NCBI GenBank assembly: GCA_023248915.1
Contig: JAHFDQ010000018.1
Span: 1-26,120, forward strand
DNA: 26,120 nt
Source: Archangiaceae bacterium
GTDB lineage: Bacteria > Myxococcota > Myxococcia > Myxococcales > Myxococcaceae
Reading direction: 5' to 3'
Made by a program: the position numbers and the translations under genes. The notes beneath the pieces were generated by a model. The model worked only from the letters and a program-made list of their open reading frames with translations, did not search any database and was not told where the DNA came from. Positions 1-9,830 of the stretch are shown in pieces. Position 1 is the first letter of the stretch, and every line of letters begins with the position of its first letter.

Positions 1-1
1 C

Positions 2-379
2 CAATTCGTGCACATTCCCATCTCTACCTGGCACACCGGCGACGTCTTCGCCCGGGCCTGGCTGCGCTGGCTGGAAATCGAGCGGTCGGCCGTCTTCATT
101 CGCGACCAGTTGCGCGAGCTGCCGGCAGGCCCCACCCGTGTCGCGTGCCCGCCGGCGCGCCCGGGCGAGCTGTGCGTGACGCTGGTCGAGGGTTGGCGGG
201 GAGAATTGTGCCACGCGGCGGTCACCGACGACGCGGGCCGGTTCGCCACGTACAAGGTGGTCGACCCGTCTTTCCACAACTGGACCGGGCTGGCGATGGC
301 GCTCCGCGGCCAGCAGATTTCGGACTTCCCGCTCTGCAACAAGAGCTTCAACCTCTCGTACTGCGGGCACGACCTCTGA
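2..379 (+). CDS. Group 4 hydrogenase-like / NuoD-like large subunit, C-terminal part (5' end outside window)
   Basis: Only the last 125 residues are present; the frame is open to the left edge, so the GTG at position 8 is not taken as a start. The C-terminus, with a VDPSFHNW block followed by ISDFPLCNKSFNLSY, matches the end of HycE/HyfG-type large subunits of complex-I-related complexes. Such subunits carry the [NiFe] site in true hydrogenases or the quinone-site fold in NuoD. In catalytic hydrogenases this end carries a CxxC pair (DPCxxC) that binds nickel. Here only isolated cysteines are seen (PLCNK, SYCGH), so nickel binding looks unlikely, although the N-terminal cysteine pair is out of view. 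The next gene begins 1 base after the stop and encodes the partner small subunit, so the two are surely cotranscribed. Family assignment is firm; the redox partner is unknown. Confidence 0.8.
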   Translation, partial: QFVHIPISTWHTGDVFARAWLRWLEIERSAVFIRDQLRELPAGPTRVACPPARPGELCVTLVEGWRGELCHAAVTDDAGRFATYKVVDPSFHNWTGLAMALRGQQISDFPLCNKSFNLSYCGHDL

Positions 380-380
380 C

Positions 381-1160
381 ATGGCCAACCCGCTCTTCGA
401 GAGAATTCGCCAGGGCCACCGCACCTCGCGCTACCCGGTCGCGGCGCCCGTCCTTCCCGACCGCTTCCGAGGCGCGCCCGTCATTGACGCGGCCAAGTGC
501 CGGGCCGGCTGCGACGACTGCGCCGCCGCCTGCCCCACCGGCGCGATCGCCCTGGCCGGAGGCTCCCCCACGGTCGACCTGGGACGCTGCCTCTTCTGCA
601 CCGACTGCGTCGAGGCCTGCGCACCGGGCGCCATCACCCACGCCAAGGACTATCGGCTCTCGGCGAGGTCCCGCGCCGACCTGACGTTGCAGGGCCAGAC
701 GGCGCTGTTCGCGAAGCCGTTGGACGAGAAGCTGCGCCGGCTGTTCGGGCGTTCGCTGAAGCTGAGGCAAGTCAGCGCCGGCGGGTGCAACGCCTGCGAG
801 GCCGACGTCAACGTGCTCGGCACCGTCGTCTTCGACCTGGGCCGCTTCGGAATTCAGATGGTGGCCTCGCCGCGCCACGCCGACGGGCTGCTCATCACCG
901 GCCCGGTGACCGAGCACATGAAGTCGGCCCTGAAGAAGACGTACGACGCGGTGACGCCGCCGAAGCTCGTCATCGCCGTCGGCGCCTGCGCCCTCTCCGG
1001 AGGCCCCTACGCCGGGCACCCCGAGGCCTGTGGCGGAGCCGACGCGGTGGTCCCGGTCGACCTCTACATTCCCGGCTGCCCGCCGCACCCGTTCACGATT
1101 CTGGACGGGCTGCTGAGGCTGTTGGGGCGGCTCGAAGACCAGGGCCGGCTGACGGCCTAG
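381..1160 (+). CDS. Fused 2x[4Fe-4S] ferredoxin and NuoB/HycG-like small subunit
   Basis: This 259-residue protein joins two subunits that are usually separate. Residues about 35-90 form a bacterial-type ferredoxin (HycF/NuoI-like) with two cysteine clusters. The first has an extra residue (C-x3-C-x2-C-x3-CP) and the second is regular (CLFCTDCVEACAP). Residues about 125-250 form the proximal-cluster subunit, with GGCNACEAD, GACALSGG and PGCPPHP supplying four cysteine ligands. The CxxC spacing in the first motif is that of hydrogenase small subunits; NuoB of complex I has adjacent cysteines. It would pass electrons along an iron-sulfur chain to the large subunit encoded just upstream (stop at 379, ATG at 381). 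It belongs to an energy-converting or hydrogenase-related membrane complex, with membrane subunits presumably to the left of the window. Confidence 0.88.
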   Translation: MANPLFERIRQGHRTSRYPVAAPVLPDRFRGAPVIDAAKCRAGCDDCAAACPTGAIALAGGSPTVDLGRCLFCTDCVEACAPGAITHAKDYRLSARSRADLTLQGQTALFAKPLDEKLRRLFGRSLKLRQVSAGGCNACEADVNVLGTVVFDLGRFGIQMVASPRHADGLLITGPVTEHMKSALKKTYDAVTPPKLVIAVGACALSGGPYAGHPEACGGADAVVPVDLYIPGCPPHPFTILDGLLRLLGRLEDQGRLTA

Positions 1161-1167
1161 CCGGGCC

Positions 1168-1194
1168 GCTCGTCCCAAGCGAAGTCGAGGGACG
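1168..1194. repeat. Palindromic intergenic mini-repeat
   Basis: The spacer contains CGTCCC and GGGACG arms 12 bases apart (1170-1193), a 6-bp stem around AAGCGAAGTCGA. The core resembles the small palindromic repeat of consensus GTCCTGAGCGAAGTCGAAGGAC that I recall from intergenic regions of many unrelated bacteria; here the pair closing the loop is C-G in place of T-A. There is no T-run, so it is not a classical rho-independent terminator. Only one copy was noticed in this window. Confidence 0.45.
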
Positions 1195-1288
1195 CCCCCG
1201 CTTTCCTGCCCGACCCCGTCGATTGGCCGTCCCCTTGCCGCGACCGCCAGAGCGGCCTAGAACGCGCGCCGTTCCCGCGAGGCCCGCC

Positions 1289-3241
1289 ATGAGCAACGCC
1301 GCCCTGCCGCTCTCCGAGCGGAGCCCCAGCCCGACTCCGCCCGCCCCCGAGCCGGTTCCCGCGCCGAAGTTCGCGTTTCTTCCCCGCATCGGGACGCTGC
1401 GCTACTACCTGCTGCTCGGCGCGGTGGCGATTCTGGTGCTCGGTCCGCTCGGCGGCGTCACCGCGGCGTACATGAACTTCTCGCTCGGCTTCTTCGTCGG
1501 CGGGCAGGTGCTCGCGGGAATCCTCGGGTCGGTGGTGACGCTCGGCTACGGCCCCGAGGGCAAGCACGGCGCGAACTACATGCAGACCATGGCGGCGAGC
1601 GTCGCCTCGATGGCCGCGATGGGCGTGCTCATTCAGGCGATGGTGTGGCTGGGCATGCCGCCGCCGCCGGCCTGGCAGCTCATCCTCTACTTCCTGTGCA
1701 TCGGCATGTTCGGCATCGGGGTGGGCATGCTCTACACGCCCATCCTCGTCGACCGGCTGCAGCTCACCTACCCCTCGGGCCTCGCGGTGGCCAACATCCT
1801 CCGCGCCCTGACTGACCCGCGCATTCTCAGGAAGAGCGTCTCGAAGCTGGTCGGCGGAATCGGCGGGGGCATCGTGATCTCGAAGCTGGTCGAGATGGCG
1901 GGCGAGCTGTACGAGTGGTTGCAGGGGGTCGCCGAGAAGACCGCCAGCAAGCTGCCCAGCTCGCTCACCACCACGATGGACGTGGGCACCGCCTTCTCGT
2001 CGGCGACCTTCGGCGGCGGGATGATCGTCGGCGCGCGCATTTCGGCGTCGGCGATTCTGGTGGGCGGAATCGGCGTGTGGATGACGCCGTGGCTGCGCTC
2101 GAGCGGCTACATCGGCCCGCACGACCCCTTCCGGAAGATCGGCTTCATCTTCGCCCTGGGGACGATTCTCGGCGCGGCGATGGTCGACCTGGCGCTCTTG
2201 GCCAAGGACGCCGTCCTGCGCTTCCGCCAGGCGCGCACCGCGCAGTCCGCCGCGACGGGCAAGCCCGCGCCGGTGGGCCGGCTGGTGGTGTGGGTGGCGA
2301 TCTGGGCGACGGCGCTGATGGTCGTCGCCACCCAGGTCATGCACGTGCCGATGGGCTGGGTGGCGTTCGCCATCGTCATGGCGTTCGTGTTCCAGATGAT
2401 CAACGGCATCTCGCAGGGCATCACCGACCAGAACCCTATCTCGTCGGCGTTCGTGGTGACGGTGCTCTTGATGGCGGGCCTGGGCCTGCGCGACCCGCTG
2501 ATCGGGCTCTTCGGCGGCAGCATCTTGCTGGTCTCGTGCACGGTCGGCGTGGACATGCAGCAGGACCGGTCGACGGGCTGGCGGCTGGGCAGCAACCGCA
2601 CCATCCAGTTCCGCTTTCAGATGGTGGGCATCATCATGGGCGCCATCCTCGCGGTGCTGATGACCCGCGTGTTCCTCGAAGCGTACCCGGTGCTGCAGAA
2701 GAACCTCTTCGCGCACCCCGAGTTGCGCGAGACCGAGGCGCACGGCTGGCAGAGCGCGATGACCTACAAGTTCGTCGGGGTGCTGAACACGCTGGCGCAG
2801 GACAAGGCCAAGACGCTTTCGACGATGGGCCTGGGCATCGTCATCGGCCTGGCGATCGAGACGCTGCGCAAGGTGATTTTCCGCGCGCCCGCGTACCGCG
2901 CATGGAAGGACAAGAACGCCCTCAACGCGAGCGCCGACTTCATGCTCGACGCGCTGGTGCTGGCCTCGCCGTACGCCTCGAGCTTCGGCGGCTTCGTGGA
3001 ATTCACGACCTCGCTCTGGTTCGGGCTGGGCGGCATCACCGCCAGCGTGGTGACGTTCTTCCAGAAGCGGCGGCAAGCGGCGCGCGAGGCCTCGCCGAAC
3101 GAGGAAGCGCTGCCCGAAGACATGAGCGACACCAGCCTGGTCGGCGGGGGCCTCATCGCCGGCGAGAGCCTCTACGCGCTCTACGTGGGACTGGTGGGGC
3201 TCATCGCCAACGGCGCGCTGGTGAAAATCCTCGGCGGGTGA
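1289..3241 (+). CDS. OPT-family oligopeptide/metal-chelate transporter
   Basis: A 650-residue polytopic inner-membrane protein of the OPT (oligopeptide transporter) family, which imports small peptides or metal chelates by proton symport. Residues 1-35 are a Pro/Ser-rich cytoplasmic tail, and hydrophobic helices run from about residue 37 to the end (roughly 14-16 segments). Family-like signatures include YPSGLAVANILRAL near residue 160, a central ITDQNPIS segment, and a C-terminal DTSLVGGGLIAGESL block followed by the last helices. The length is normal for bacterial members. The frame is open far upstream (to about 497), but that stretch lies over the ferredoxin/NuoB gene in another frame. 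The ATG at 1289 is the first start that leaves a sensible N-terminus. It has a 128-base gap from the upstream gene and faces hipA tail to tail. The substrate cannot be told from sequence. Confidence 0.88.
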   Translation: MSNAALPLSERSPSPTPPAPEPVPAPKFAFLPRIGTLRYYLLLGAVAILVLGPLGGVTAAYMNFSLGFFVGGQVLAGILGSVVTLGYGPEGKHGANYMQTMAASVASMAAMGVLIQAMVWLGMPPPPAWQLILYFLCIGMFGIGVGMLYTPILVDRLQLTYPSGLAVANILRALTDPRILRKSVSKLVGGIGGGIVISKLVEMAGELYEWLQGVAEKTASKLPSSLTTTMDVGTAFSSATFGGGMIVGARISASAILVGGIGVWMTPWLRSSGYIGPHDPFRKIGFIFALGTILGAAMVDLALLAKDAVLRFRQARTAQSAATGKPAPVGRLVVWVAIWATALMVVATQVMHVPMGWVAFAIVMAFVFQMINGISQGITDQNPISSAFVVTVLLMAGLGLRDPLIGLFGGSILLVSCTVGVDMQQDRSTGWRLGSNRTIQFRFQMVGIIMGAILAVLMTRVFLEAYPVLQKNLFAHPELRETEAHGWQSAMTYKFVGVLNTLAQDKAKTLSTMGLGIVIGLAIETLRKVIFRAPAYRAWKDKNALNASADFMLDALVLASPYASSFGGFVEFTTSLWFGLGGITASVVTFFQKRRQAAREASPNEEALPEDMSDTSLVGGGLIAGESLYALYVGLVGLIANGALVKILGG

Positions 3242-3252
3242 GCTCTAACTCT

Positions 3253-4584
3253 TCACGATTCCAGGTCGCGCTTCGCTCGAGCCGCCGCCTCGAGCAGCCC
3301 CTCCAGAATGGGCCTGCTCACCCCGACCGGGAACCCCTTCGGGAGCGACGACCGGACTGCCGACGCCGCCGCAGGTGTCGCCTCTACCACCTGCTCGAGA
3401 ATCTGCCGTCCGGAATTCGGTAGCCCGCAAAGCCGACCGGTCGCGAGCCAGTGCTCGACGCGAATCTCCTTCCACCGGTAGTGCCGGTTCTTGCCGAACA
3501 CCGCCATCGCCATCTTCACTTTGCGAGCGGAAAGGTGCTGCTGCCTTCGCCCCAGCACCGGGTAGGCGGACAGGACGTCGTAGCGGGGCGTCAAGCGAAA
3601 CCCACCGCCAGCCTCGAGGAAGACGCTGAAGTTCTTGGCGTGGCCGTCGATGGCACCTAGCAGCCAGAAGACGAACTGCGTTCGGAAGAAGTCTTCCCGG
3701 TCCTCCAGCGCCCGGCTCGACCCGAGGAGCAACCTCATGATCTCGCGGATGCCGGGCCCACCGTCGCTTTCGTACTTGTTTCCCGGAGGCGTTCCGGTGG
3801 CCTGGCAGAGGTCCTCTTGCGGCAGCCGGACAATCCACGAGCCGTCATCGGACGGAGCGCGGTCGAATCGCTCGACGACCAAAGCGCGCTGCGCGCCGAA
3901 AGTTCGCATCTCGCACCCCGCGCAAGGAATGCCGTAGCGCGGCAGCAATCGGGCGCACAGCCACTCGTTCTCGATAGAGGTGGACATGTCGACCGCGGCC
4001 GGATGGGGCTGACCCAGCGGCAGCTTGAAGATGTGCGTGGTCGGAGTCGTGCCCTCGGGAACGTTCCAGCGTTTGCGCCGCCATAGCAGCGCCGTCTTCT
4101 CCTGGGCGCCCGCGAGCGAAATCCGGAAATCGTCGCGGTGCCGGGAATCCAGCGTCGGTGAACGCACGTCGGCCAGCCTTTCCTCGACGCCCTCGACGGA
4201 GAGCACACGGCCTCGAACGACGCGAATCCCCGGGGCCGCCTTGCCAGGGGGCAGCAGCTGGATGGCCCCGACGCAGTCCCGACCTACCTCCTCGAGCAGG
4301 TCGAACGCCGAGGGGCTGGCGACCGCGAACCTCGTCATCATTCGCCGACGAATTTCGGCGCTGTCCGGGAGCAAGTTCTCGAAGAACGGTTGGACGACCT
4401 CGGTCCGGTAGGGTTCGCCCGAGGGCCGCATCGGCATCGACAGCGACAGCGGCCTTGCGTAGGGAGACTTCAGCCAGGCCGAGTCATAGACGAGCGTCTG
4501 CTCGCCTCGGGCGAGCGTCCACTGCGCCACGCGCTCACCGTTCATCCACACGTCGAGCGAACGGGTCTTCGACGGGCGGCCCAC
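3253..4584 (-). CDS. hipA: HipA-family serine/threonine kinase toxin
   Basis: This 443-residue protein has the HipA layout: an N-terminal subdomain (about 1-105) and a C-terminal kinase core. Visible kinase elements are GAQEK (159-163, ATP-loop region), the ERFDR strand (238-242), a catalytic loop with D313, H315, K317 and N318 (AIDGHAKN), and the metal-binding RYDVLSAYP segment with D336. All key residues seem intact, so the kinase is probably active. Known HipA proteins phosphorylate glutamyl-tRNA synthetase or related targets and induce dormancy; the substrate here is unknown. The GTG start at 4584 lies 3 bases after the stop of hipB, giving translational coupling, with the antitoxin gene first as is usual. 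It converges with the OPT gene (11-base gap), and no terminator hairpin was seen between them. Confidence 0.92.
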   Translation of the reverse strand: MGRPSKTRSLDVWMNGERVAQWTLARGEQTLVYDSAWLKSPYARPLSLSMPMRPSGEPYRTEVVQPFFENLLPDSAEIRRRMMTRFAVASPSAFDLLEEVGRDCVGAIQLLPPGKAAPGIRVVRGRVLSVEGVEERLADVRSPTLDSRHRDDFRISLAGAQEKTALLWRRKRWNVPEGTTPTTHIFKLPLGQPHPAAVDMSTSIENEWLCARLLPRYGIPCAGCEMRTFGAQRALVVERFDRAPSDDGSWIVRLPQEDLCQATGTPPGNKYESDGGPGIREIMRLLLGSSRALEDREDFFRTQFVFWLLGAIDGHAKNFSVFLEAGGGFRLTPRYDVLSAYPVLGRRQQHLSARKVKMAMAVFGKNRHYRWKEIRVEHWLATGRLCGLPNSGRQILEQVVEATPAAASAVRSSLPKGFPVGVSRPILEGLLEAAARAKRDLES

Positions 4585-4587
4585 GGG

Positions 4588-4833
4588 CTACCACTCGGTT
4601 CGCGGTCGCCGCTGCGCCGCCTTGTCACGCAGCGCCAGCTCGACGTCGAGCGCGGCGAGCAACTGAAAGAGCCGCGGAAGCCCCATACGCTCGGGGTGGG
4701 TCTCAGCGACCGAGATCGCCTTTTGCGCCAACCCCACTTTCGAGGCCAGCTGCTGCTGGGTCAGCCTTCGCTCGCGTCGAAAGCCGCGCAAGATCGCGCC
4801 GAGCTGTTCCGGGGTGTGGGCAGAAAACTCCAA
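4588..4833 (-). CDS. hipB: HipB-family XRE antitoxin/repressor
   Basis: A small DNA-binding protein (81 residues from the TTG start chosen here) with one XRE-type helix-turn-helix: LTQQQLASKVGLAQKAISVAE, then a C-terminal dimerisation segment. HipB proteins bind HipA, neutralise it and repress their own operon. I chose TTG at 4833 because GAGGA lies 5 bases upstream and the resulting N-terminus matches the usual HipB start. An in-frame GTG at 4863 would add 10 residues, but its ribosome site is poor and it abuts the operator. It is immediately upstream of hipA. The last residues (KAAQRRPRTEW) are basic and probably disordered. Confidence 0.87.
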   Translation of the reverse strand: MEFSAHTPEQLGAILRGFRRERRLTQQQLASKVGLAQKAISVAETHPERMGLPRLFQLLAALDVELALRDKAAQRRPRTEW

Positions 4834-4863
4834 AGGTGTCCTCGATGAGGGTCGGACCCACAC

Positions 4864-4940
4864 TATCCCCCAATGGGCATACTCGCAATATATGCCCTAT
4901 CTGGGATTGATGGCAGATATTCCCGCTGGCGGATATGCTG
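4864..4940 (-). promoter_or_regulatory. hipBA promoter with probable HipB operator half-sites
   Basis: A perfect inverted repeat, GGGCATA (4875-4881) and TATGCCC (4891-4897) with a 9-base spacer, lies just upstream of hipB. A third, near-matching half-site TATCCCC is at 4864-4870 and a weaker one (GGGATTG) at 4903-4909. This suggests two or more operator sites of the kind HipB dimers bind. On the minus strand TATATT (4892-4887) is a plausible -10 element inside the repeat; the -35 candidate around 4911-4916 is weak. The stretch is markedly more AT-rich than its surroundings. The repeats are seen directly; their role is inferred. Confidence 0.6.
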
Positions 4941-4951
4941 AGGCCGGCCCT

Positions 4952-6495
<1,544 letters not shown>

Positions 6496-6499
<4 letters not shown>

Positions 6500-7971
6500 G
6501 GGGTGCCGGCGCGGCGGAACTGGTCTACCACCGCCGCCTCGCGGCCGGCGATTCGGGCGCGGCCTTTCACCCACTCGCGCAGCGCCTTGATCTGCTCTTC
6601 ATAGGTCCGGTACAGCGGCACCAGTTCCTGGGACATGCGGCGCAGGTCGCTCACCTCGAGCTCGCGCCCGTTGGCGAAGGCCCGGTGCAGCGCCCCCACC
6701 ACCACCTGCTCGAGCTCGGCGCCCGAGAAGTACTCGCAGGCGTGGGCCAACGCCGCGATCTCGTACTTCTCGGGGTCGCGGCCACGGCGCCGGAGGTGCA
6801 GGGACAGAATCGACCGCCGCGCCTCGGGATCGGGCAGGTCGACGAAGAACAGCTCGTCGAACCGGCCGCGCCGCAACAGCTCGGGCGGCAGCAACGACAC
6901 GTCGTTGGCCGTGGCCACCATGAAGACCGACCCCTGCCGCTCTTGTAGCCAGGTCGAGAACGAGCCCAAGAGCCGCGCGGTCCTCGCGTCGCCCCCCTTG
7001 CCCGCGCCGGCGAAGGCCTTCTCGATCTCGTCCACCCACAGCACCACCGGAGCGCAGGCCTCGGCGGCCGCCAGCGCGCGGGCCAGGCTCTCTTCAGCAG
7101 AAACCTCTCCCCCCAGCACCTTGGGGAAGTCGAGCCGCAACAGCGGAACCGCCAGCTTGGCCGCGATGTACCGGGCGGACAGCGACTTGCCGCAGCCCTG
7201 CACCCCGAGCAGCAACACCCCGCGCGGCGGGGGCAGCCCGAAGCCGCGGGCTTCCGACCCGAAGGCCAGCGCCCGCTCGTCAATCCAGCGGCGCAGTGAC
7301 TCCATGCCGCCCAGCTCGTCGGCGAACTCGCCCTGCTGGACGGTCTCGAGCCCCAGGTCGAGCGCCAAGAGCCGCTGCTTGTCTTCCTGGATGGCCGCCA
7401 CCGCGACCGGGCCCAGCGCGCGGTCGAGCCGCATCGCCCGGACGAAGGCGCGGGCTCCTTGGCTCTCGGTGAGCCCCCGCGCCGCCTGCAGCGCCCGGTG
7501 CCGGACCTCGGCGTCCAGCCCCTTCACCTGGGCGTCGAGCACCCGGCCCAACTGCGCTTCCGTAGGCAGGGCCAGCCGCAGCACCGCCGCGTCGGCGGTG
7601 AGCCCCTCGGGCACCTCGAGCACGGGCGCCACCACCACCAGGCAGCGGTGCTCGCGCGAGAACCGGGGCAGGTAGTCGCGCACCGCCCGCGCCACCCGGC
7701 GGTCGGCCAGCGCGTGGTGGAAGTCGAGCGCCGTCACCACCGCCGGCGCCTTGGCCCGCGCGAAGGCCTCGAGCATGGCGATGGGGTCGGTGGCCTCGGG
7801 GGCGAGCGGTTCGAGCCCGCGGTGCAGGCTCCAGACCGCCGCCTCGGCATGGAACGCCGCCGCGGCCGCCCGGCACAGCGCCACCGCCCGTTCCTCTTCG
7901 GACGTCACCAGGTAGATGAGCCCCGAGCCCGAGGCCCACAGCTCGGCGATTTCCTGCGCGGCGTCCTTCAC
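6496..7971 (-). CDS. Ycf46-like AAA ATPase
   Basis: A 491-residue AAA+ protein. Residues 1-200 form a degenerate N-terminal ATPase-like domain (LIYLVTSEEERAV, then hydrophobic strands) with no Walker A. Residues about 215-400 are an active-looking AAA core: Walker A GVQGCGKS (256-263), Walker B LWVDEIEKAF with D314 and E315, sensor 1 ATAND (N356) and the arginine-finger segment LRRGRFDE (366-373), followed by a helical lid. This architecture fits the Ycf46 group of chloroplasts, cyanobacteria and other bacteria, whose function is poorly known. The GTG start at 7971 overlaps the stop of the GspE-like gene (GTGA), and its own stop overlaps the DUF362 start (ATGA), so the three proteins are likely made in step. 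Substrate remodelling is inferred from the family only. Confidence 0.85.
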
Positions 7972-9791
7972 CAGTCGGCCTCCGCGTCGGCGGTGGCGTG
8001 CATCGCCTCTTCGAACGACGTCACGCCGGCGGCCACCTTCCGCACCGCGTGCTGGCGCAAGGTGCGCATGCCGTCTTGCAGCGCCGTGCGCTCGAGCACG
8101 TCGGGAGCGGCCCCCGTGGAGATGAGCGCCCTCAGGCGCCGGTCGATGGCCAGCACCTCGAAGATGCCGGTGCGGCCGTAAAAGCCGGTGAAGCGGCAGC
8201 GCGAGCAGCCCGGCCCGCGCCGCGCCAAGAGCTTTCCCGCGAAGTCCTCGGGGTGAATGACGCCCAGGTCGGCCACCTGGTCGGCGGTCAGGAGCACGTC
8301 CTCGGAGCAGGACGGGCAGACCGACCGCACCAGCCGTTGCGCGATGACGCCGGTGAGGGTGGCCGCGATGAGGAAGTTGGGCACGCCCAGGTCGTGAAGC
8401 CGCGACACCGCCCCCACCGCGTCGGACGTGTGCAGGGTGGTGAGCACCAGGTGGCCGGTGAGCGCGGCCTGCACGGCTTGGGCCGCGGTGTCGCTGTCGC
8501 GAACCTCGCCCACCATGATGATGTCGGGGTCTTGCCTGAGGACATGGCGCAGGGCTTCACCGAAGCCGGTGCCCGTCTTCGCATCGGCCTGCACCTGGTT
8601 GAAGCCGGGCTGCACCATCTCGATGGGGTCTTCGATGGTGACCAGGTTCACCTCGGGAGCGGCCAGCGCCTGCATCGCCGAGTACAGCGTGGTCGTCTTC
8701 CCGCTGCCGGTGGGCCCGGTGACGATCACCAGGCCGTGCGGGCGCAGCAGCCACCCCTCGAGCCGCGCCTTCTCGTCGTCGAGCAGCCCCAGCTCGGACA
8801 GGTCGCGCAAGAGCACGTTGGGGTCGAGAATGCGCACGACCACCTTGTGGCCGAAAGCGGTCGGCACGGTCGAGATGCGCAGTTCCATCTCGGAATCGCC
8901 CACCGCGGTGCGCAGCCGGCCGTCCTGCGGCTTGCGCGACGAGATGTCGAGCCGGCTCATGATCTTCAGGCGGTTGGTGATGGCCCCATGCAGCGCCTTG
9001 GGCACCTGGTAGACGGGGTGCAGCACGCCGTCGATGCGCATGCGCACGATGCACTCGTCGCGCTGCGGTTCGATGTGGATGTCGCTGGCCCGCTGCTCGA
9101 ACGCGTAGTGCAAGATGTACTCGACTGCCGCCACGATGGGTTCCGAGCTGGCCTCGAGCGCCTCGAGCCCGGACAGGTTGAAGAACTGCTCGAGGTTGCC
9201 GACGTCGGGGCCCGTTCCGCCCACCTGCGTCTCGGCGGCGCGGATGGACTGGCGGAAGCCGTACACCTCGGCGATGGCCCGCTGAATGTCGCTGGGCGAC
9301 GACAGCACCGGCTGAACTTCGACGCCGGTGAAGCGCCGAAGGCTCTCGAACAGCTCGCGGTCGAAGGGGTTCGACACCGCGGCGACGAGCGAGGTGCGGG
9401 TACGCTCGAGCGGAAGCACCATGAACTTGCGCGCGAAGGGGCGCGACACCGTCCGGGTGATGAGCTGGGCGTCGAGCTTCAGCGGATCGATCTTCCGGTG
9501 CTGCATTCCGGCCGCCTTGGCGACCGTCTCGGCGATCTTGTCCTCTTCCACGAGCTCGCCCGGCCGCAGCTCGGAAGGAAACTTGAACGAAGCCAGCAGC
9601 TTCACCGGCGACAGGTCGCCGCCGCGCAGGCGGCCGGTCATCGCCGCGTCGTCCTTCAACAGCCGGGCGCGCTGCAGGCTCTCGCGCGCCATCGCCGTCT
9701 TGCGCGAGGCGTCCGAGATGAGGCCCGCCTTGGCCATCACGTCGACCACGTAGTTGAAGGTGAAGTCTGAAGCGCGAACCGCTCGCGGCAT
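7968..9791 (-). CDS. GspE/PilB-family secretion or pilus assembly ATPase
   Basis: A 607-residue type II secretion/type IV pilus hexameric ATPase. An N-terminal extension is followed by an MshEN/T2SSE_N-like domain (about 65-180) and the catalytic core. Motifs are complete: ASDIHIEP (235-242), Walker A GPTGSGKTTT (359-368), Asp box TIEDPIE (385-391), Walker B IIMVGEVRD (424-432), His box TGHLVLTTLHT (445-455), and two zinc-binding CxxC pairs, CPSC (492-495) and CSRC (529-532). It should power assembly of a pilus or pseudopilus from the cytoplasmic face. No other secretion or pilus gene (GspD, F, G) is in the window, which is unusual. The ATG at 9791 was chosen over GTG at 9809 by codon preference; neither has a strong ribosome site. 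The stop overlaps the AAA ATPase start. Confidence 0.9.
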   Translation of the reverse strand: MPRAVRASDFTFNYVVDVMAKAGLISDASRKTAMARESLQRARLLKDDAAMTGRLRGGDLSPVKLLASFKFPSELRPGELVEEDKIAETVAKAAGMQHRKIDPLKLDAQLITRTVSRPFARKFMVLPLERTRTSLVAAVSNPFDRELFESLRRFTGVEVQPVLSSPSDIQRAIAEVYGFRQSIRAAETQVGGTGPDVGNLEQFFNLSGLEALEASSEPIVAAVEYILHYAFEQRASDIHIEPQRDECIVRMRIDGVLHPVYQVPKALHGAITNRLKIMSRLDISSRKPQDGRLRTAVGDSEMELRISTVPTAFGHKVVVRILDPNVLLRDLSELGLLDDEKARLEGWLLRPHGLVIVTGPTGSGKTTTLYSAMQALAAPEVNLVTIEDPIEMVQPGFNQVQADAKTGTGFGEALRHVLRQDPDIIMVGEVRDSDTAAQAVQAALTGHLVLTTLHTSDAVGAVSRLHDLGVPNFLIAATLTGVIAQRLVRSVCPSCSEDVLLTADQVADLGVIHPEDFAGKLLARRGPGCSRCRFTGFYGRTGIFEVLAIDRRLRALISTGAAPDVLERTALQDGMRTLRQHAVRKVAAGVTSFEEAMHATADAEADW

Positions 9792-9830
9792 GGGCGGCGA
9801 GCGTACCACCCGCCAGCCGCCTTGCGCCCC

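Noticed and set aside
1168..1194. Rho-independent terminator for the hydrogenase-like operon
   Set aside because: The stem is 6 bp with a 12-base loop and no T-run follows; a repeat element fits better.
497..1288. An N-terminal extension of the OPT transporter, open in the same frame
   Set aside because: It lies over the iron-sulfur fusion gene in another frame and translates to Arg/Pro-rich shadow sequence; the transporter starts at 1289.
1157..3076. A 639-residue minus-strand open frame opposite the OPT gene
   Set aside because: Arg/His/Asp-rich shadow of a clear membrane transporter.
7998..9770. A 590-residue plus-strand open frame opposite the GspE gene
   Set aside because: Antisense shadow; the minus strand encodes all GspE motifs.
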